Below are positions 7,168 to 7,582 of a stretch of 7,582 nt of DNA, piece by piece. How positions within the stretch are numbered: position 1 is the stretch's first letter; every line of letters begins with the position of its first letter. The notes under the pieces were generated by a model. The model worked only from the letters and a program-made list of their open reading frames with translations, made no database searches and was not told the DNA's origin. A program made the position numbers and the translations under genes. This DNA comes from Alphaproteobacteria bacterium (GTDB taxonomy: Bacteria > Pseudomonadota > Alphaproteobacteria > CAAHEQ01 > UBA3637), in the NCBI GenBank assembly GCA_017555325.1, contig JAFZGR010000296.1, forward strand, positions 1-7,582, in the 5' to 3' direction.

Positions 7168-7206
7168 AAAAAAGAAGATAACTATTTAAAAGTTATCTTC
7201 TTTTTT
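7168..7206. terminator. Bidirectional intrinsic terminator between mfd and the convergent gene
   Basis: A perfect 16-bp inverted repeat: the left arm (7168-7183) is six A residues followed by GAAGATAACT, and the right arm (7191-7206) is AGTTATCTTC followed by six T residues. The loop is 7 nt (7184-7190). The core stem of ten pairs with an A-run on one side and a T-run on the other can terminate the rightward transcript from mfd as well as the leftward transcript from the gene that ends at 7221. The stem is AT-rich for a terminator, but its symmetry and its position between two convergent stop codons make the call strong. Confidence 0.88.
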
Positions 7207-7220
7207 GCAACTTAAAATAT

Positions 7221-7582
7221 TTATTTTGTTTCTTTTATCAAATCTTTAAAGAATTCGGCAAATGCATATGTATTCATTAAATAGTTTTGCGGTTTTGTTT
7301 TTAAAATTCGTCGAAATTCTTTTGCCCTAATACGTTGTCTCACTTTGTTTTGTGAAAAAATAGCATTTGGTAAAGGTCCGTCAATGTATGTAATAAAATG
7401 AAGATTCGGATTTGTTGTTTTTTGTTTAATGTAATCTAGTTTTTCTTTGGCTTTTTTTTCTTTTCCGCCACCTGTTTCTTTCATTGTTTGATGTTCAATC
7501 AAAAAATAATCTTTTTTAATTTTAATAATAACATTAGGTAATTGTGATAGTCTGACAGAATTTATTGAAATATTATTTTTTA
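7221..7582 (-). CDS. Restriction-endonuclease-like protein (C-terminal part, cut by window edge)
   Basis: The minus-strand frame ending with TAA at 7221-7223 stays open to the right edge, giving about 119 C-terminal codons. The TTG at 7500-7502 is therefore probably internal rather than the start. The visible protein has a short beta hairpin LPNVIIKIKKDYFLIEHQ, then a glycine-rich KETGGGKEKK stretch, a helix KLDYIKQK, and a strand HFITYIDGPLPN. This order resembles the catalytic core of PD-(D/E)xK type II restriction enzymes that carry PD-x(10-13)-ExK followed by a Gly-rich loop. Here the expected residues read N (7533-7535), twelve residues, then E-H-Q (E at 7494-7496, Q at 7488-7490). An ExQ variant is known in BglII and BstYI, but the N in place of D is unusual. 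By hand count the region is about 25% GC, against roughly 37-47% in sampled parts of mfd, which suggests acquisition by transfer. Any partner methyltransferase would lie outside the window. That this is a coding frame is likely; the nuclease assignment is tentative. Confidence 0.5.
   Translation of the reverse strand, partial: KNNISINSVRLSQLPNVIIKIKKDYFLIEHQTMKETGGGKEKKAKEKLDYIKQKTTNPNLHFITYIDGPLPNAIFSQNKVRQRIRAKEFRRILKTKPQNYLMNTYAFAEFFKDLIKETK

Noticed and set aside
7221..7502. A complete small 93-residue protein starting at the TTG at 7500-7502
   Set aside because: The frame stays open to the right edge, and the codons upstream of the TTG encode a hairpin that continues into the EHQ segment. 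A truncated longer gene is more likely than a small protein with a TTG start.

Overview
The window looks like a chromosomal segment of a low-GC alphaproteobacterium, probably a reduced or host-associated lineage. This rests on three things: TrmFO together with a NifR3-type Dus protein, dusB placed close to trkA (a shortened form of the alphaproteobacterial nifR3-ntrBC-ntrYX-trkA neighbourhood), and alphaproteobacterial-looking helicase motifs in Mfd. The lineage is inferred from gene content and motifs, not from a phylogeny.

Layout, left to right. At 1-321 (minus strand) is the N-terminal quarter of trmFO, cut by the left edge. A 45-bp divergent intergenic region (322-366) probably holds overlapping promoters for both directions. 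From 366 rightwards there is one rightward gene train: an exported Sel1/TPR-repeat protein (367-1191), a DusB-type tRNA-dihydrouridine synthase (1188-2228, ATGA overlap with the previous gene), trkA (2229-3596, starting on the base after the dusB stop codon) and mfd (3625-7050, 28 bp after trkA). The overlap and tight spacing suggest a single operon. The 170 bp after mfd hold a weak imperfect hairpin and then a perfect 16-bp A/U-flanked hairpin at 7168-7206, which can terminate transcription from both sides. Beyond it, on the minus strand, is the 3' part of a much more AT-rich gene (7221-7582, cut by the right edge). Its visible protein resembles the C-terminal half of a PD-(D/E)xK type II restriction endonuclease.

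How the genes fit together: trmFO and dusB both encode flavin-dependent enzymes that modify uridines in tRNA. TrkA is the cytosolic NAD-binding regulator of Trk potassium uptake, and its membrane partner TrkH is not in the window. Mfd is the transcription-repair coupling factor. The Sel1 protein is the only lineage-specific product in the operon and has a repetitive lysine/serine tail.

Most of the window is ordinary housekeeping sequence. I see no CRISPR array, tRNA, rRNA or insertion sequence. The part most likely to belong to something unusual is the right edge, where base composition drops sharply and the restriction-endonuclease-like gene begins. Its partner genes, if any, lie outside the window.
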